This document shows positions 20,373 to 33,717 of a DNA stretch of 64,000 nt, in pieces. This DNA is from Ascaris suum (Eukaryota; Nematoda; Chromadorea; Rhabditida; Ascarididae), in the NCBI GenBank assembly GCA_013433145.1, contig CM024180.1, forward strand, positions 1,116,001-1,180,000, read 5' to 3'. The notes below the pieces were generated by a model. The model had not been told where the DNA came from. It worked only from the letters and a program-made list of their open reading frames with translations, and searched no databases. The position numbers were made by a program, and so were the translations under genes. Each line of letters opens with the position of its first letter. The stretch's first letter is position 1.

Positions 20373-23300
20373 ATGCTTTTGCTAATCACCAGGTCAACCT
20401 ATTTGGACGCATTTAATTGAAATTGATAAATCATATACCTTTGATGTATATAGGTGGAGAAGTTTTAAACAGGAATAATGCCAAATGCCGGCAATTAGCA
20501 TAAAGGAGAGATGGTATTTAAATTTCGTCGAACTTCTTTCTGAAGAACGAAAGATGCACCGAGAGAACCAAAGGCTTCTAAGCAACGAAATAAAAAAAAA
20601 TTTTTTTTGCATCTCGGCTCACTTGTCATGGAAATTTTTGCATTCTTCCTCACTATAAAAATTTTAGACTATGTAACCTCATTAGGGGGAGTTTCACTCA
20701 TCTGAACGCAAAAATCTTCTGCTTGCGCTATTTACGAGATTTCTATTATCTTTACACGCTATAATGTAAATATTTCTTGGCAAACTCTACTCATTTCATC
20801 AAATAAAGCTGTTCTGTTGGTCATTTAAGACAAAATTCTTCAAAAATCCGTTGAGGACTGTTTTTCCTCTCAGCGATCCTGTGAGGATCGGAAGGTCGCC
20901 TGGTCTTGGGTTGTAGGTGGATGAAAAATGAAAACTTGCATACAGCTCGAATTGTGCTTAAATCAGAATAAATTTTCAAAGAATATTGCATAAAGAGGTT
21001 TGGTTCTGAACAAACTAAATCACATTATTGCAAATGAGCGTTTACCCAGTTTTTTTGGTGCAGCTTGGGGAGAGCTTAGGCGTTCGTGGATATTTGCATT
21101 TATGGAGGCTAACTGCCTGCCGAACTGCCGACGTCTTTTTGGCCAAATATTTGTCTAAAACTCTAGGCATAAATCGTCCCGAACAGAAATTTGCTCGAAG
21201 TGAGGAATGGGATGCTTTTAGATGCTTTAACTAGGCGCTTTGAGACTTCAATGTTTTGCTTGAAAGTTTACCCATTTTGAAATTCGATAATCCCGAAATG
21301 TTAAAGACATTCAACGATTTAGCGCGATTTAGCGCAATTACTCATCGAGAAATTCTTTTGCACTTCCATGGCAATAGCGAAAACATTTCGTCAATCGCCA
21401 ACGTAAATGACGTAGGAGAAGAATAAGATGCTATGTGGTCTCATTGAAAACGTATATGCGAAGTGGCAAGTTCCTCCTTCAACCTAACAAATCTAGCCGG
21501 ACATAAGTCATAGAATCTCACTTTTCGTAGAAAGAAGCGCCAAATTTGAGATATTGCGATGCCCTCCTAAAAAATCACAAAGAAAAATCATTGTCCTATT
21601 TCACAATGAAATTCGTTTCAAATTTCAGTTTCGTATAGACGATGCACTCATTGGAAGAGGAATAAAATTACGAAAGTCGATAAATGTGAGCTTGAGGCTG
21701 AGCATGAGTCGACAGCAACGACGAGCGCCTAGCGCATGAAAGTAGAGTGGCCAAGCGAGCTGCCTAAGCTTGCGCCTAGAATCCTATTGATTTTTTGGCC
21801 AGATAAGTGACGAGCTAACGTTGTCTCGATGCAACTAGGGACTCCGAAGCTTCATTGATCGTCAGTCAAGAATCATTTACAATTTATTAATGTTTTTCGT
21901 GTTGATGATGGGGAAGTGCTAAACAATAAATGATTACAACTATAATTAACATTGCAACAAAAAAATTGCATAATCACTGCAAAAAAAAAAAAAAATCGAC
22001 GTTCGAAAGGTTTTTTTTTCAAAAATTAAGCTGCTTGAATATATTTGGCCTTATAAGCAAGCAATTATTAACATGACAATACCGAAATTTATTTAAAAAT
22101 TAAATAATAAAGACGAGAAAATGAAATGAGAAATCAATTGGATATTGATGGCTGCACTATACATACCGATATGATGACATAGATGGTGACAAGACAAACA
22201 ATGCAGCATGTATCGTTTCATTTGCGCTGACGAATAACGAATTGATTATTTTCTGCTATGAGCATAGAAGGTGTCAATTATGATGTTTGCCTCGCGTAAT
22301 GGAGATAGCTTCTTCATATAGAAGGCTGTCACTTATATTTGCATTTAGAAATTAATATCACCGATAGAATTGCTAATGTAATTAGCAATTATTTAAGCGA
22401 GCAATTATTTTAAAATATTTATATTTTTAAAAACTATTATTTAAAAAAAGCTATTTTTTAAATTTTCGCTCTCAAAAATTATATTTGGGAACTCAAAATT
22501 AACACTGATCAAATATCTCTTCAATGTATTCTAGAAAAATTTTTTGAACTATGCAATTTTAAAAAAAAAAGCACTTTTCATATATTATTCGACATGAATT
22601 ATTGAAAATAATCCAGAAAAAAAAAAGAAATAATTCAGAAGCATAACCACAATATCCTATAAGATGGTAACGACCCAATGTTTAAATTAGTTAATACGAA
22701 GAAATGTTATTGTAATCAAATGATAAGAATTTATCACCATCGAATAACTTTAGTTGTATTATCGAGAAAAACGAAAATGCACATAAAAGGAAATATGTAT
22801 GGTGGGTGAGCGGAAAGCGTTGGCTCGCATCGTCATGGATGTGTGGAGCTTCATGCCATGTGCGCACAATATTGCTGCTTCCGTTATTTCTGATCGATTG
22901 CAATGCTAGCTAGTCCACATTATGGACGTTGAATATTAGTTCTACGAAATCGATGCATACGAATCGCAATTTCCTTGGGAATAAATTAAACGAATTTCAG
23001 TGAAGCGTTACCCATCCTTTCCGGTCATTTGTAATATTCCACTATCTTATTATTCACTTATCAGGAAAGCATCCTTCAATTCGCTCCATTCTAAGTATGA
23101 ATAGTGGGTAAGGTCTTAAATCCGACGAGGTGGAGATAAGGGTTGTAATTTCAGCACAATGAAACCATATAGAGTTGGGCGGGTGAATTATATTTTATAA
23201 AGTTAGTATGTTTTAATGGTTATCGTCTTCCACGAACTACGCTTTTGCGTCCTATTGATTCAACTGATCAACTATAAAAATTAGCAAAAAAAAATGAAAT

Positions 23301-25246
23301 CTACAAATGCAAATTTTAATAATTGGTCTAAACCTATAAAAATATTTATCGTCATATGACAAGATCGATTGAGAAAAAAATTGCGAAGTCGATCAACTTA
23401 AAATAAACATTCAATTTTTTTCTCACTTTTAAATGCCTTTTTGCTTTTGCATCTTTCGCATCTTTTTGCATCTATAATTATATGAAATTTGCATATATAG
23501 CTCATTTTGAAGTGAAATTAATAGGTCATGAGATGTGATATATTGATGTATCACGAATTTTTTAACAACCTGATTTACTAAATTCAGATCCCGAAAGAAA
23601 TTGAATAAACGAACAGACGGTGAGACAGCAAGAGATACACGTAAAAATATGATGTAAGCATAATGAGTTGTTGTTTAGCAATACCGCAAAAGTTCATTTT
23701 AAAAAAATGCACTAAAGAAATACATATCATAATAAAAGAAATTCAATAGATACCCGAAGAGTAGATGTGATGCGACACTTTGAAAAAAAAAATTATCTAT
23801 CCAATTAAAAGCGAAAAATTATAGGAAAATAAGCGCAATTATACCATCGCATCATAAAATCGAATTGATCATTTATGCAAATAGTATGCAAATGAATCGC
23901 TTTTTTTGTTTTGTAACTGCAATATTTGTAGAATTCGATCCGAGCGGTTATAGAATGATGCGAAAACTTCGTCATATAAGATGCATCAAGAATCTTTTGA
24001 AATCGAGGGATCAAGCGGAAATCTGACACACGAGCTCAGCTAAGAGATAAATTATGTTGGCCGGGTTTTTTTTAAAAGCATATTGAATTAAATAAATTAT
24101 ACGCATCACCAGCGAATACTGAATTAATAATTTCTCCTGATTATTCTAGTAGTATATAAAGCTTAATGTTATTAAGTAAGCAAGAGAACTGGAAGATAGA
24201 AGATAAAAGAACTTTAAAGTAGAAAGTAAAAAAGGAGGTAAACGAGCTCGAATGTAAAGGGTAAGGTCGAAGTGGCGTTTCAGTGACGTTCCAAATGAAA
24301 CAGTCGAAGTATATAGCCACACAATTACAAGCATACAAATAGACGTTTACAACTATGAAACTCTCTTCTAAATTTGCCTTTAATTCGCTCCTAATTACAA
24401 TCCGATATCACAAAAATAAAATCGTTCCTATTAGTCGTGCATATAGACAGCAATAAATCGAAAGACCTTTTGTATTGCAAAAAAAAAAAATCTGCAATAC
24501 ATTTGCAATTGCCAATTTGAATGCATTAAAATTGCAATTTAAAAAAATCTAAACATACAATTACTCTTAAGCATTACATATTGTATAATATGTGATGCTA
24601 ACATAATATGTATTTTTTAAATTGTTTCTAATAGTGCAACTCAAATCCCATCAATTGCAAGCTTAATACGAACGAATATAAGAATAGAATGAAAATTTTC
24701 TTCATAATATCTCAAATCGATTAGATATTTATTTTCATAATGTTTTCAACAAAAACGTCTAAATATATTTCATTGCCTTTTTTACGTCAATCGACAACTT
24801 AATAGGCTCTAATTTTGTGACGCATTCAAAACTTCTTTGAAATATTCATATTCAAATTTCAACTTCACTTTATCGGACTTTTAATGTGAATTGCAAATTT
24901 CCATTTAATGAACAGTAATATTTAGTGAATTGCAAATTATGTCCAAAATTAGTGCGTTAGAGATTTTCCTCACAATTGATTAGTTTATTTGAGACTTTCA
25001 GTGATTTGACATGCATTATGGACCACATGTTTTTCGCTTACTCTATCGAATAATTTTTACACCACGAAAGGCCAGTAATCATATTAATTACAAATTCCTA
25101 AAAAGATCAATTTTTAAACCAACGGGCCTCTCACCTTGTAACCCGATGCGGGCATATTAGTACTCGATTTCTTTGTGAGTGCCTCCTCATTGAATCTTGA
25201 GTCATTTGAAGGAATGAAAATGTCAATTCGAGTACGGACGATTTCA

Positions 25247-25428
<182 letters not shown>

Positions 25429-26035
25429 ATACGTTCAGCAAACAGGAAATCAAATAGCTGTTGATGTACACCATTTTCTTCCAACCATATCATTGTCGGT
25501 AACCACCAACGCTAGCTTGTTTCACCGAAGCCAAATGTTATCCACTTTTTTTTCCCTCCGCCCCTCCCCTAAAGTTGAGGTAAAACGCCGATGCATTTCA
25601 AAACATCCAAACAGCAACGGACCCGGCTGCACAAAATGAGAAAAACAACCAGCTATAACAACGCAACAAACAGATCTCTGGCAAAAGAGGCTGTGGTAAG
25701 CAAAATAATTCACGGGGACTGTATCAATCATAGACACTGAGCTGCTGACGAGCGGCCCGATGAAACTTGGTGAGAAAAAAGACTCTGATGCAAAAATTCC
25801 ACAACCTTGAAGAAGAAATCAACGATGAGAGATGTTGAATGCCAGTAGTTGAAGCAGCTGGCTAAATAGAAGAGGTCAGTTGGCGAAGAGTAACGAAATA
25901 GTGCGGTTTTTGCGAATGTTTTTTGCGGAATGATCCAACCAGTCTAGCACTGAAGATGGGAAAAAATTCCAAAGGAACCAGGTCAACACCCGACCTTCAA
26001 AGTCGGAAGTTAGTACCAGCTTCTTGTATTAGAAT

Positions 26036-27360
26036 ATGGGAATTGTAACTTACCAAGACGAGGTCAAGGAACTAACGGACTTCCACCAACTTTTGAACAG
26101 GCCATCATCAAGGTTAGTACCACTGCTTGTGGTGAATAACATGCAATATGTGCTTGAGCATCGAAAGTCCCAATACGATAGAAATGAAAATCGGTTGAAA
26201 AAAAAATTAATGCAACAAGCGCTGACAAAATTCTCTCATAACACATAATGACACTATAAGAAAGAGAAGAAACTCCACCAATTATGAAGGATAATGTCTT
26301 GATTGCTTGACATAAATAAAGCCTCACTAACAATTCAGCCTATTATCAAAGGATCGGTGTCTTAGTTATCGGCTATAAATTGTTTGAAATTATTTAAAAA
26401 TCTGCACGGTTATCGGCTAAAACTATCTGAGTTGTCAATATCGAATCACAGTTACACAGTATCAAGCGAATTCGAACTCAGAATAGTAATTCATAAAGGC
26501 AAAATGCTTGAGCTGTTCTCGTTCAAATCCGTCATTGAAGGCGTGATATGACGTTTATCTGAAGATTTCAACTCAGATATCAAACACTTCCGTTAGTCAT
26601 AGATCAACGAATATCTATCACTATTATCAACTACCATATCAGCAAGAAAGCTCGAAAAGGTTTTCAATGCAGTGGCAACAGAGATTTAGATCTATATGAA
26701 CCAGTACTCAAGGCTGCTAAAAATGAGGTGCAATCACTCAGCTTACTCAGGCACTAATTCTCCGGGGACGAGTCTCCGACTCGAACGCATCAACAAATTC
26801 TATTACTTGTGATCAATAAAAGCATCAACAGGAAGTTGAAGAAAGATGTTGCCTACAGAGTTGGGAAAACTGCAAAATGTGTTCAACATATTTCAGCGTT
26901 ATGGGTAGATTTCTCAGATAAATATATGAAATTGAGAACATATAGGATTGTGGTTGCTTTCGCTTTGAGTTGTATCGCTTTCACTTGAAAGCGACAAGCA
27001 TACGAAGAGCGTTAGAAAACGAAGAAGTTAATTGCAGCGGAGATGGAATTTCTGACAATGATTCTTGAATATACAAGGGAAAGCGTTCACGAGCGCTCAA
27101 TACAGCTATACCTAGTGCAGTCAATTAGAGGAGGAACGCTTCTGAAGAATTATTGCAACTGCTTGAAAGAATAAGATTGCAGATACCCAAAGTGCTGGCA
27201 TGTATCTTGAAGAGGACACGACAATAGCTCACCATGCTCGTCGTATTCAGCGGGACAAGGCCAGCGTGGAAAGAGGCATGTAAAGGAATAAAATAAAATG
27301 CCAAGATATTGTCGAAAAATGTTCCTAAAAAAGAGAGTGGATGATATCTGCATATTTTGC
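26036..27360 (+). pseudogene. Possible decayed coding region (unassigned)
   Basis: Several plus-strand stretches have mixed, protein-like composition but are split by stops and frame changes. Examples are 26,460-26,600 (FELRIVIHKGKMLELF), about 26,780-26,980 (NKSINRKLKKDVAYRVGK) and 27,080-27,280 (ASEELLQLLERI, then YLEEDTTIAHHARRIQRD in another frame). A candidate donor AAG|GTTAGT lies near 26,113. No domain is recognised. It could be an old mobile element, a pseudogene, or an exon series with indels. Base composition is less AT-rich than the surroundings. Confidence 0.2.
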
Positions 27361-27470
27361 TACCACCAGGATAATTGAAACAAAATGAAATCGTGAGCAG
27401 GAGATGGCTGTAATTGAGATAATGGCTTCTGATAAAGAAGAATGAAAGGGGACAGGATGTGTTCGCAGTG

Positions 27471-27572
27471 AAGAGGTCGAATGACGGCGGAAAGGAAGAG
27501 GTGGACTGACGGTGGCAGAGGAGAGGTCGAATGACGGCGGCAAGGGAGAGGTCAAATGATGATGGCAAAGGA
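27471..27572. repeat. Minisatellite, ~25 bp x 4
   Basis: Four imperfect copies of AGAGGTCGAATGACGGCGGC with variable ends. The strand is strongly purine-rich. It directly follows the coding-like region to its left. Confidence 0.75.
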
Positions 27573-28370
27573 GGGCTCAAACTTGAAGTATTCAAAATGA
27601 GCATCAAAGTAACTAAGTAAGAACAATTCGTTTTGTGGGAAAACGCATCGCTATGCATTTTATCTTCTTTTTTTTTAAAATGTTTTAGGCTAGCAGTTGT
27701 TGTGGTGAGCTGAATTGCAAAAAAAACGAACTTCGCTTTCCATATTGACTATCGTTTTTTTTTTTATTTTAGCTTCACCACAATCAGATCAAGAGGAAAA
27801 TTGAAAGCTGAGAAAATTTTCAATAAATAAACCAATGAAGACGTTTCCATTTTTGGAGATTTGAGGAAGCGGTATACGCGTTTAACGATCGGTTCGCTTA
27901 AATATGACGAGACGATAACAAAATTTGCGATGATGAGAAAATTATAAAAAAAAACTTCTTTTTAAAAACCAAAAAAAAAGGAAACGATATGAGTGAAAAT
28001 TTATGCATGAAAAATAATAGCTGTTAATTGTGGCAAAGCAATAAACGATATCCGAATGCATAACGTTGAGCAATTAAAGACGACTAAACACCATAGAAAA
28101 ACCGAGTGAATTTCGCTTTTGAACGAATAAAAGAAGGATTTATGGCCTACAATATTTCTTAGGATAGCGTATATTTCAAATGCATACGATAAGAAGTGCG
28201 AACAAGTTGAGAACGTTGTTTCGTAGTGCAAATTTCTTTCTTTTTTTTAAAATGCAAACAAGGTCAAAGGTCACCTTGAGGTGAATTCAATCCCTCATCG
28301 GATGAGCAAAATGAAATCGGAAATGATTAGCGAAAAACTATCTTGATGCTTCGGCGCTGTACATTTTCGT

Positions 28371-28984
28371 TCAGTTGGATGCTTGTGCCATTTGACGACG
28401 ATCAACAGAAATGTAGTTAACAACAATCCGCCGATAGTACTAATAAAATCCTATCTGAAACGCTTAAAGGCGTTTGTGTTGAAGTGAATTTAGGGGTAAA
28501 TATCTGCTTTAGGTACTCTTTATGAAATATATGAGCGGTAATCCTAGAAGTTGAGATCCTCTTCCATAAGCGTCAAGGTCACAAGTAACACTTTGAAATG
28601 ACAAAAAGGTCTCAAGCATTCGAGAAGGATATTCATAGAAGGAAGTTCTTCTGCAATACACGTAGCACTTTTTCAGTAAAAGTGTCTAGAAAATGAAGTT
28701 TCTGCAGAAAGGCTAAAAGATGATTGAAGGTAATTTTTCTCCACAGATAAAGACATTACATACTGCTCCTTAGGTTTTAGAATAATCGAACGTTCACTTA
28801 CTTGACAGTAGCGCTCTATCAGTTTAGTAATTCGGTTCACTATTCGAGCTTTTAGCAGTTCGCACTCTTTGCTATTTTTTGCTTGTCCATCTCTATACCA
28901 TAAAGAGCGTTTCCATTCTATTCTTCTTGAGCAGCACTCACCACCTTGCAGCTCGACGGACGGTGTCTCATTGCTGCGTGTCAT
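28371..28984 (-). CDS. Candidate two-exon gene for a small basic protein
   Basis: Unrecognised. Exon 1 (28,984-28,802) opens with ATG and encodes 61 residues, ending at the strong donor CAA|GTAAGTG. Exon 2 (28,439-28,371) follows acceptor TTTTATTAG and encodes 22 residues to TGA. Both junctions are phase 0, giving an 83-residue product. It is rich in Arg and Lys and contains a likely amphipathic helix across the junction (ARIVNRITKLIERYCQ, then YYRRIVVNYISVDRR). No signal peptide is present; there are four cysteines without a known pattern. The 362-nt intron is ordinary. A second frame of exon 2 (hydrophobic, membrane-like) would need a different donor phase. No canonical AATAAA is close by. 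Neighbours give no clue. Confidence 0.4.
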
Positions 28985-31114
28985 TTCGCGGATGCATCTT
29001 TAACAGTTGGAGGCTAAGGTTTAAGTTTCGATTTACGGTCATGTGACAACTAGATTTCAATATTAATGACCAATTTAGCAATTGCACCGTCACACTGAAC
29101 ACTCACCTCCTAAAGACGCATCTATCAGGGCTCGGTGACCGCAGAACCCCAGTCGTGGATTGCTTCCTGCCGCAACTAATTCACTATGCACATAGTGCTT
29201 TGCGCTCTTCGCGAACACACTCCCACAACAGTACCACAAGAAAACAAAATTCTTCTGTCGCTGTTTCCAGTGGTTACGGATTTTTTGAGATCGGCTGCCA
29301 CTGAAATCGAAGTCCGCTTTTCAATAAATCCTACATATAAGCATTCTCAGCCTGCCAATGAAAATTCTCCAGGATCATCATCTAAGGAAGAGAATTCCCC
29401 TTCACCATCTCTCCCTAGCCCTCTCACCATTTCTGCCATCCTCCCTTGCATTACGCCCGCCAGCAGTGCTGCCTTTCACCGCCTCCGGTATCAGCGTGGC
29501 CATCCGTCACCTTGCACTATCCGTGTCACCTAAACGCCGTTCATGCTTCGCAGATTCAAGTGTCGTCTCATTCTGCGGTTCTAGCGCTTTCTTTTCCGCA
29601 TTCATGCTCCATCTATTCCATTAGCGTTCTATGAATGCTATGTTCTTCGCACAGCGTTCATCACGCATCACCTTTTGTCCGCGTATGGATAGGATACCCA
29701 CAGAAAAATTCCTTCAACTTTCACGCATCAGTCCATTGAAAATTTAACACTATGATTTATTCTACCCACGAATTATATTTCTCATCGCCCATAATAGCGC
29801 ACAAATGGTAAGAATACAAATGCGCTTATTTGCATACACATTTGATTTTTGGCTATACAAAACAATGCATTGAATATCTAATGAAATGGGGAGTCTTTTA
29901 TTATACACTGTTTGCTAGCGTTCACTTCGAAAAATCCCCTTGGAGATCTCTTGAAGATCGTAAAGAGGTTCTTGAAATTGAAGAGAGGAGAGAGGAAGGA
30001 AAGAAGAAGAAGGATTAGAAAAAATGTTGCATAGATCTGTTGAAATATATGAATAAACGCATCTTTGAAAAAAAAAAATGTGCATATTTAAGAGGATCTA
30101 TTTGTATGCGCTTATGATCACTCAAGAAAGTGAAGAAAATTAACACCTATGCAAAAAATGGAGCAAAAATGTACCAAAAAAAATCAAGTATTACAAATTA
30201 AAGAGAAAATTAGGCACATATATCTATGTAAATTCAATGAATATCAGGTGCGGAGGGGGGGGGGGAAGAAGGGGAGATAGAGTAGGGTCCACATGATACT
30301 CAAAAGATGAAATCAGTAAAGCTCCACAAATCAGATGTGGCTCACACATGGAAAACGTTCTCTACCTGATCTATGATCTAAGGTCTATGAATACGAGTAA
30401 CTACAAAATGAAAACTATAAAGACTCTATTTATAGAGTAGATTTTGTGCGTGAATTAATACTCGTGAATTCTTCGTTCATGCACCTCAATGCTCGCAAAC
30501 ATACTTTTGAAGGGTAGTTTAGAAAAATCTCTCACGATTTTATTAGCACCGAATAACATCAGATTTCATCGTGCGATATTCTAATGCTTCAAACTCGAAA
30601 ATCTTAAATCGTGCCTGATGATCAAACCGGATTGATCAAAGAAACAATTTACGAAAAATCCTGCGAGTATTTCTTTTTTTTTTTAGTGCACCCAACAATC
30701 TTCACATTAGAAACAACATATCTGCATGTAATATTACAAATATTAGCTCTATAGAAAATTACGGTGTAACGCTGATAATGTATATGTCACAAGATATGCA
30801 AAACACAATTTGCGACCTTGAAGACATTCGATGCAAACTTAGAACGTCGTAAATTTGAATGTATTATTAATGATTTCATATCAGAATCATAAATCTCGCT
30901 AGGAAATCAAGTCAGCTTACGATGAAATTTACAGGTAAAATGCAGTATTTTTCATGGGATGAATATCTTTTCATGGGATACCGTGTGACCCCAACAATCA
31001 CAGCGACATGAAAACCGATAGCAGCATCATGCAACGGCCGATATGTTTCATATTATCGGCAAACAATTTGCACCTTAATTGAAAGAATGGAAGACCGAAA
31101 ATATTAAGGAAGAT
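28985..31114. other. Intergenic stretch, nothing assignable
   Basis: About 29,190-29,630 has long overlapping open frames in several phases, Ser/Pro-rich because the DNA is CT-rich. None has convincing splice borders. A G run lies at about 30,256-30,266. The remainder is AT-rich. Confidence 0.4.
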
Positions 31115-31417
31115 CTGAAATGAAGCTTAGGTTATCACCTGAAATAGGTACAATCTTTCTTTCTAAATCATTCGATTAGGTGAAAACTTCGTTTGCATAG
31201 ATTTATTAATCTTCCTTGAATTATTATTAGGCTCTCCAACACATTTCCATGAATAAATTTTTAAGTAGCCTTACGTCAACACTCTTATGGGCTCAGTACC
31301 TTCGGTAAAAATTTTTCTAATTTCATGGCTAAATGGAAGAAGTTCATTCATCTAATCGAATGATTTAGAAAGAAATATTGTACCAATTTCAGGTGTCAAC
31401 CCAAGCTTCATTTCAGA
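31115..31417. mobile_element. Inverted-repeat (MITE-like/foldback) element, ~300 bp
   Basis: Two arms of about 75 bp (31,115-31,190 and 31,338-31,417) are reverse complements of each other with only a handful of mismatches. Both contain TCTAAATCATTCGATTA or its complement, and TCTGAAATGAAGCTT at the outer end. They enclose about 147 bp of AT-rich sequence with no open frame. Long arms and a small non-coding core fit a non-autonomous DNA transposon (MITE) or foldback element. No clear target-site duplication was seen at the arm ends, so mobility is inferred. Confidence 0.6.
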
Positions 31418-31988
31418 GGCCAGCCCAGGAACCTCTCGTCTCCATAGAAATTTCTTACTAAATACAATTCAAAAGGGTCTTGCATAGTCGATGTTGCACT
31501 ATGTCAGTTAGGGTCTCTGAAAGAGGCAATGATTCAGTCAGTTACGGATGAAACCAAACACGAAAGCGTAGATCGACCCAGCAAAAAACCATACTCTCAA
31601 GATTAATAAATCTACTAGACTTCAGCATCGCCAGTCCCATCTTTTCCTCATCGCTCCTCCCCCTCCGCCAAAACATTTGACGCCCTCGAAATTTGGCGGT
31701 TAGCAATTTTCCTGCTTTTAATTTTGATATCCCTTGAATTTTAGAGGGTCGTAAATTTCTGATACTCTCAAAGTTTGAGGTGAGGTAGGTCGAGCACTGT
31801 TGTTATAGATTTTTTCCAGCACACAGAAATGGATAATTTTTAATGCCTAACCACTTTATAATATTATCGAGTTCTTGAAACGCCCAAATGCATGGAAATT
31901 CAATGACGCGAATCGTTTGTGGCGGAAATAGAATAGGAAGCAAAGCGAATGCGCAGTCAATAAAATGTGAGCTGCGTGTATTAGCCAA

Positions 31989-32311
31989 CTAAGCATCTTG
32001 TTCGAGCGCAAACGCACTCCGCCTAAACGAAAGTGGATTTTCTATGTAACGCCGCAACTGATCAACAAATAAGATTACCACTTGTTGCGCATGCAAAAAA
32101 AAAAATGCCGCAGTGTTTATTGACGGCAGCTTTATAATAGGCGAAAGGGGTGCGCTAGAAGAGCTGGCACTATCTGCGCTTTTGCCTTTCTTTTTGTCCC
32201 ACCAAACAGCTTCATTTCTTACAGAAAATAATAAGACAGGTGGAATAATGTCGTTATATTTGGGTTGATCCGACTGGTCGTGAAAATCTTCTACAGAGAT
32301 TGATCTTTGTG
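31989..32311 (-). CDS. Candidate terminal exon, unknown protein
   Basis: After a good acceptor (TTTTTATTTCGGCTGCAG) a single frame of 106 codons runs to a stop at 31,989. Composition is protein-like at first (RSISVEDFHDQSDQPKYNDI, then EAVWWDKKKGKSADSASSSS). The last third passes a poly-T/A run and is less convincing. An internal donor TCT|GTAAGA at 32,223 is in phase 0, so the real exon may stop there. Upstream exons were not identified. A possible partner is the open block 33,419-33,627, which follows acceptor TTGTATTCTTCTAG. Function unknown. Confidence 0.3.
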
Positions 32312-33701
32312 CTGCAGCCGAAATAAAAATCAGTATCTGACTGGTGCAAAACGTACTGTTTTTTTTTTTATTTCGCATTTAATTGTCTCTGAATTTTCTA
32401 GATTGATCGATAACGATGTACAATACACCAGCTAATTTTGGTAAACGCTCTTTACTGGTTTATGAGTTGAAAATATAGGTGAATATCTGTTCACCTGACC
32501 TATACCTTTTTTTGAAAATATAAGTCAAATATGCACAAACAAAAGCAACGTTTTATAACTTGAAAAAGTGCCTAAAAATCACAAACGCGTAGAAAAACCT
32601 ATCGAAGGAGCTGACAAGAGATACGCTATTGCTTTCCTCTTAATTGGTTAAGTAGTCTTAGAAATAGCAAGAAAAAAAAATCAACGCTGTGTTAATGTTC
32701 TCACTGATATACACCTGTCTGCATTTGTCCCGAGGACAAATTTTTTCCTGTAATCTAAGGCGTGAGAAAATGGTCGTTTCGGAGTGCAAAACAATATGCA
32801 TGTGCAAGTTCAGACAGTTGAAGTGTCACTGCGAAACATGACATAAGTAGGTAATGACCACATAGTGGACCCTATATCATTGAATTTCACAACCTTTGGC
32901 TCTTTGATCGCTATCGAATTGAAACCATTGAACGGAAGAACGGACATCAGTGTATAGGCATACTGATAAGATCTTATCATAATGCACTTTGCAAATCAAA
33001 CTGACATTTTGCTCATTAGTGGATACTCATCCATAGCTGGTTGACAAAATGTGGCAACTCCTATTGATCATCAAAAAACTATCGCTTTGCTACCACCCGA
33101 CTGTAAATAAGTGTATTTGCAACCGCGGAAAGGGTTCAGAACCGAAACATGCAACACGCATATAGGTGAAGATCGTCCATTGTTATTCAACATAACATGA
33201 AGGATTCATTTGTGCTGCACAAAGAGTTTCTGGATGCTCAGCAGTGGGGCGAAGTTGATTTTTCAAGATTGGTCATCAACCAATCGATTGACTGTTGCTT
33301 ATTGCATAGTATAGAATAAAACAACACGTATATAAGAATGGAAAAAAGGTGTAAACACAATTAAAGGTAATGAGAATACAGTTTATGGGACGATGTTAGT
33401 GATGATATAAAAAGATGTTCAAAAAAAGGAAATATAGAAGGGAAAAGAAAATCCATGAATAGATGGAACTGCCACACGGTGTGAAATAGGTATCGCACGA
33501 TGTGAGCATTTTTCACGATTCAACACATTCGAGTTGATCGGCATCGAAAGTACATCAGAGGAAGCACACATATATTCCTCTTCTTTTGCATACATCAATA
33601 GTGACATAGCAACGCATCCTTTCACAGCTAGAAGAATACAAAAGAAATCATCGAATGGGAATGCTCTATTCAAGTTGCAAGGTGATTCTTAATATAAACA
33701 C

Positions 33702-33717
33702 ACGTCATATGACGTCA
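33702..33717. promoter_or_regulatory. Palindrome with full CRE (TGACGTCA)
   Basis: ACGTCATATGACGT is a perfect 14-bp palindrome overlapping a consensus CRE at 33,710-33,717. It lies about 80 bp upstream (minus-strand sense) of the open block 33,673-33,419. A regulatory role is inferred. Confidence 0.25.

Noticed and set aside
27125..27658. 177-codon minus-strand frame
   Set aside because: Translation of the complement of a purine-rich minisatellite (Ser/Pro/Phe repeats); low complexity.
29186..29634. Three overlapping Ser/Pro-rich plus-strand frames
   Set aside because: A CT-rich strand produces open frames in all phases; no splice borders.
33419..33627. Open block after acceptor TTGTATTCTTCTAG
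   Set aside because: Acceptor is good, but there is no upstream exon, several weak donors of the same phase, and no similarity. Mentioned only as a possible partner of 31,989-32,311.
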